Below are positions 61,054 through 64,000 of a DNA stretch of 64,000 bases, one piece after another. Within the stretch, counting starts at the first letter, position 1; each line of letters opens with the position of its first letter. A program made the translations under genes and the position numbers. The DNA comes from Schaalia radingae. GTDB taxonomy: Bacteria; Actinomycetota; Actinomycetes; Actinomycetales; Actinomycetaceae. The DNA is taken from NCBI RefSeq assembly GCF_900106055.1, contig NZ_LT629792.1:1798001-1862000 (forward strand). Reading direction: 5' to 3'. The notes under the pieces were generated by a model. The model ran no database searches. It saw only the letters and a program-made list of their open reading frames with translations, and was not told the origin of the DNA.

Positions 61054-62389
61054 CGGTTTCCTCCTGAGCATCAGTCGCGACAGTCGTGTTGGCTGCAACC
61101 CCAACTGGCTGGGCTCTGCCGGCTCGCGGTGACGGCGGCAGCTGCTGGCCGGGCTTGGGCGGGACAGGGAATCCGTCGGCTAACGGATCGAACGTTTCGG
61201 TCACGTCGTCTCCCTCGCCGGTGGTTTCGCCCTCACCGGAATCCAGGAACCACATGACTGCAAGGGCGATGACGAAGATCGCGAGGATCACGCCAAGGAT
61301 CACCGGCATTGAGGTGTCAACCCAGGCGGTCACTCCACGCAGCACTGCTACGGCAACGACCCATGCCAGGGCAACCGGGATGAGACGCTTCCAGCCAAAC
61401 TGCATGAACTGGTCGTATCGGATACGCAGCAGCGTGCCTCGCGTCCAGATCATCAGGAACATGAAGAACCACATCTTCAGGAAGAACCACACGATTCCGA
61501 ACCATCCGTCGTTGATGACGGGCACGTGCGACAACGGCCACGGTGCGTGCCATCCACCAAAGAACATGGTGGTTGCCACGGCTGACACGTTCAGCATGTT
61601 GACGTATTCGGACAGGTAGTACCAGCCGAATTTCATGGAGGAGTACTCCGTCATGTGTCCGGCGACAAGTTCGCCTTCAGCTTCGGGCAGATCAAAAGGC
61701 AGGCGGTTGACCTCGCCGACTGCCGAGATGCAGTAGATAACAAAGGCGGGTGCCAGCGTCACTGCCCACCAGAACGGAGTCTGTGCGGCAACGATCTGGG
61801 AGGTGGACATTGATCCCGACATGATGAACACGGAGACCAGGGCCAGGCCCATCGACAGTTCATAGGAGATCACCTGCGCGGATGAACGCACGGCGCCGTA
61901 CAGCGGCAGCGTTGAACGCGTCGACCAGCCACCGAGGACGATGCCGTACAGGCCCAGCGAGGTGATCGCCAGGATATACAGCGCAGCAACCGGCATGTCG
62001 GCCAGCTGCAGTGGCGTTGAGTGGCCGAACATGTTGACGTTCGGGCCAAGCGGGATCACTGCGAACACGCTGAATGCGCAGAACGCTGCGATGGCCGGGG
62101 CCATGAAGTAGAGGAACTTATCGGAGCGCCTGGTCCACATGTCCTCTTTGAACAGCAGTTTCAACGCGTCAGCGAAAGCCTGGAACAGGCCGAACGGGCC
62201 GGCAACGTTCGGGCCGGGCCTGGTCTGCATGCGTCCCAGTCCGCGTCGTTCCACCCACAGGGCGAGCAACACGTTGAAAATCAGGAACAAGATGATGAAG
62301 ACCGCTTTGATGAGGGTCAGCCACCACGTTTCCTGGGAGAAGTCCGCCACTGTGTAGTCGGGAATCGCCAGCGGAAGCGTTGTCATCAT
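61046..62389 (-). CDS. nuoH: NADH-quinone oxidoreductase subunit H
   Basis: Quinone-site subunit of 447 residues with eight or nine spans. Diagnostic stretches are [19 protein letters not shown], and [22 protein letters not shown]. The C-terminal 75 residues are a hydrophilic, Pro-rich tail, as in some actinobacteria. Start overlaps the nuoG stop by 4 bp. Confidence 0.96.
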   Translation of the reverse strand: MMTTLPLAIPDYTVADFSQETWWLTLIKAVFIILFLIFNVLLALWVERRGLGRMQTRPGPNVAGPFGLFQAFADALKLLFKEDMWTRRSDKFLYFMAPAIAAFCAFSVFAVIPLGPNVNMFGHSTPLQLADMPVAALYILAITSLGLYGIVLGGWSTRSTLPLYGAVRSSAQVISYELSMGLALVSVFIMSGSMSTSQIVAAQTPFWWAVTLAPAFVIYCISAVGEVNRLPFDLPEAEGELVAGHMTEYSSMKFGWYYLSEYVNMLNVSAVATTMFFGGWHAPWPLSHVPVINDGWFGIVWFFLKMWFFMFLMIWTRGTLLRIRYDQFMQFGWKRLIPVALAWVVAVAVLRGVTAWVDTSMPVILGVILAIFVIALAVMWFLDSGEGETTGEGDDVTETFDPLADGFPVPPKPGQQLPPSPRAGRAQPVGVAANTTVATDAQEETDE

Positions 62390-64000
62390 CGGGTCACCTC
62401 CACTGCGTGTGAGAGCGTCACAACGGAACCGGCTGTTCCCAGTGACTCATGTACAAGTGATCCTTGGGAGCACTCAGGCAGCCAGACCACACGATCGGGC
62501 AGATCGGTGACCTCCACCGGCAGCGTGAGCGATCCGCGTTCGGAGCTAACAGTCAGGGCGTCGCCTTGCGACATTCCCAAAGCCGACAGCGTTGCCTGCG
62601 AGATGAAGGCAACGGGGCGGCGCGCTGTTCCAGCCAGCTGCGGTGCGCCGTCCTGAAGGCGTCCGGCGTCGAGCATCGGTTTGTGAGTGGCCAGAACAGC
62701 CTGTCCCTCGCTCACCGATTCGACGGGCGGGGCGGTTGTGGTAGCCACATCCATGACGCAGCGTTCACCGGACCAGTCCATCACGGGGTTGACCTCGTCA
62801 TACAGATCCTTCAGCGTGGCTCCACCCAGATCGACATCAAATTCGCGCGCCAGTCGCACGAGCACATCGCGATCAGTCAGCGAGCGTGACGAGATCGCCT
62901 GGCCGAAGGGGCGCAGTCGGCCTTCCCAGTTGATGAAGGTACCGTTCTTTTCCAGTGGCGGGGCAACGGGCAGCACCACGTCAGCAAGCTCAGTGACATC
63001 GGACGCGCGCACTTCCATCGACACGAGGAAGTCCACTGCGTCGAGCGCATTGCGTGCCGCTTTCGGATCGGGCAGGTCACGCAGGTCAACACCTCCCACG
63101 ATCAGGGCGCTGACAGAGCCGGTGCGCACACCGTCCAGAATGTCCTGAATGTCCATGCCGGTTGTGGTCGGCATGCCTGCCGTATCCCAGCCCATGCTTT
63201 CGCGGGCACCGGCATCGGCAAGTGAGCGACCAAATGGCAGCAGGCCGGGAAGAAGTCCGGCTTCAACCGCTGCGCGGTCACCGCTTCGGCGTGGAACCCA
63301 CTGGAGTCGAGCTCCAGTTGCCTGAGCGAGCTTGGCGGTTGCAGTCAGCAGCCCGGGGGTGCGCGCTGCGCGTTCTCCGACCAGGATGATCCCGCCGTCG
63401 GACAGAGACTCGACGAGGGCGGTGCCTTCGGCCGCTGCTCCGCTGGTGAGCGACGCGAGAACTTCGGTTTCAGTTCCGGGTGCGGCGTGCACCACCTGTG
63501 CGTTGAGCTTGAGTGATCCACTTGTCGTCATCGGCGCAATGGTCGTGACGTGAGTGGTTCCCTTCAGGACGCCTTTACGCAAGCGCAGGAAAATGGATCC
63601 GCATTCGTCTTCGGGCTCGAGTGCGACCAGCAGGACGCTCCCGGCCTTTTCCAGATCCGCATACGTCACACCCAGGCCTGTTCCTGCTACGTGTGCTGCG
63701 AGGAATTGGCGTTCTTCCTCGCTGGTTTCGCGAACGCGTGCATCGATGGAATCGGTCCCCACAACAGTGCGAGCAAACTTGGACCATGCCCAGGCATCCT
63801 CGAAGGTCAGACGGCCGCCAGGAAGCATGCCAACTGTTCCCTTGTCACGCGCCACCTTCAGTCCTTCAGCCACGCGGTGCAGCGCGTCGGCCCAGGAGGT
63901 CGGCACCATCTGACCGTTTTCTCGAACCAGCGGTGTGGTCAGGCGGGATTCACGATCCCATTCAAAGGCGAAGCGATCCTTATCGGTGATCCACTCTTCG
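62386..64000 (-). CDS. nuoG: NADH-quinone oxidoreductase subunit G, C-terminal part (cut by window edge)
   Basis: About 537 residues of the molybdopterin-fold large subunit. The reading frame continues to the window edge (ITDKDRFAFEWDRESRLTTP), so the N-terminal iron-sulfur domains lie outside. Seen here are the DVVLPVAPPLEKNGTFINWEGRLRPF segment and the C-terminal Asp-decarboxylase-like barrel. Order G-H-I-J-K-L-M-N is standard. Confidence 0.94.
   Translation of the reverse strand, partial: EEWITDKDRFAFEWDRESRLTTPLVRENGQMVPTSWADALHRVAEGLKVARDKGTVGMLPGGRLTFEDAWAWSKFARTVVGTDSIDARVRETSEEERQFLAAHVAGTGLGVTYADLEKAGSVLLVALEPEDECGSIFLRLRKGVLKGTTHVTTIAPMTTSGSLKLNAQVVHAAPGTETEVLASLTSGAAAEGTALVESLSDGGIILVGERAARTPGLLTATAKLAQATGARLQWVPRRSGDRAAVEAGLLPGLLPFGRSLADAGARESMGWDTAGMPTTTGMDIQDILDGVRTGSVSALIVGGVDLRDLPDPKAARNALDAVDFLVSMEVRASDVTELADVVLPVAPPLEKNGTFINWEGRLRPFGQAISSRSLTDRDVLVRLAREFDVDLGGATLKDLYDEVNPVMDWSGERCVMDVATTTAPPVESVSEGQAVLATHKPMLDAGRLQDGAPQLAGTARRPVAFISQATLSALGMSQGDALTVSSERGSLTLPVEVTDLPDRVVWLPECSQGSLVHESLGTAGSVVTLSHAVEVTR

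Overview
The window is chromosomal DNA from a high-GC Gram-positive bacterium. It most resembles the Actinomycetaceae (Actinomyces/Schaalia type). This rests on the Zn-ribbon S14, the DAPGH form of EF-Tu, NusG with a long acidic N-terminal tail, FprA, cutinase-like and DUF6318-like lipoproteins, and the order tRNA-Tyr/Thr/Met-rpmG ... tRNA-Trp-secE-nusG. The genus call is inference from protein sequence; no 16S gene is present.

Layout: 1-12310 (minus strand) is the S10-spc ribosomal protein supercluster running from rpsJ to secY, adk and the start of map. 14046-18702 (minus) is the str operon (rpsL, rpsG, fusA, tuf). 19976-24742 is a small accessory patch: a DUF559-type nuclease-fold protein, a 39-residue membrane peptide, a cutinase-like lipoprotein, and a coupled lipoprotein plus secreted-protein pair. 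25159-32694 (minus) is rpoC and rpoB. 33445-36207 holds a serine hydrolase and rmlB, wedged between rpoB and rplL. 36463-41444 (minus) is rplL, rplJ, rplA, rplK, nusG, secE and tRNA-Trp. 41649-46008 (plus) is aspC, two alpha/beta hydrolases and an adenosine deaminase. 46005-49208 (minus) is murB, an MFS transporter, rpmG and three tRNAs. 49346-53752 is yajQ, htpX, fprA and a polyprenyl diphosphate synthase. 53749-64000 (minus) is nuoN to nuoG (partial) of NADH dehydrogenase I. Transcription, translation, quinone-lipid synthesis and respiration genes dominate.

The most unusual content lies between the genes. Nine large intergenic gaps carry copies of an undescribed-looking element of about 110-280 bp. 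Each has a left arm close to CCCAACTGTCGATCTC, a poorly conserved core of about 80-190 bp, and a right arm close to GAGATCGACAGTTGGG. Each is preceded by a pyrimidine-rich tract and usually followed by a purine-rich tract, so the whole unit could fold into a long hairpin. A second signal is the 11-mer ATTGACGAGGG, found nine times exactly and at least six times with one mismatch, on both strands. It occurs inside three of the elements, in other intergenic DNA, and inside the serine hydrolase and murB genes. Chance would give about 0.03 exact copies in 64 kb. The distribution resembles a DNA-uptake sequence or another genome-wide recognition motif. Both families appear to be new repeats worth genome-wide counting; their function is not known from this sequence.
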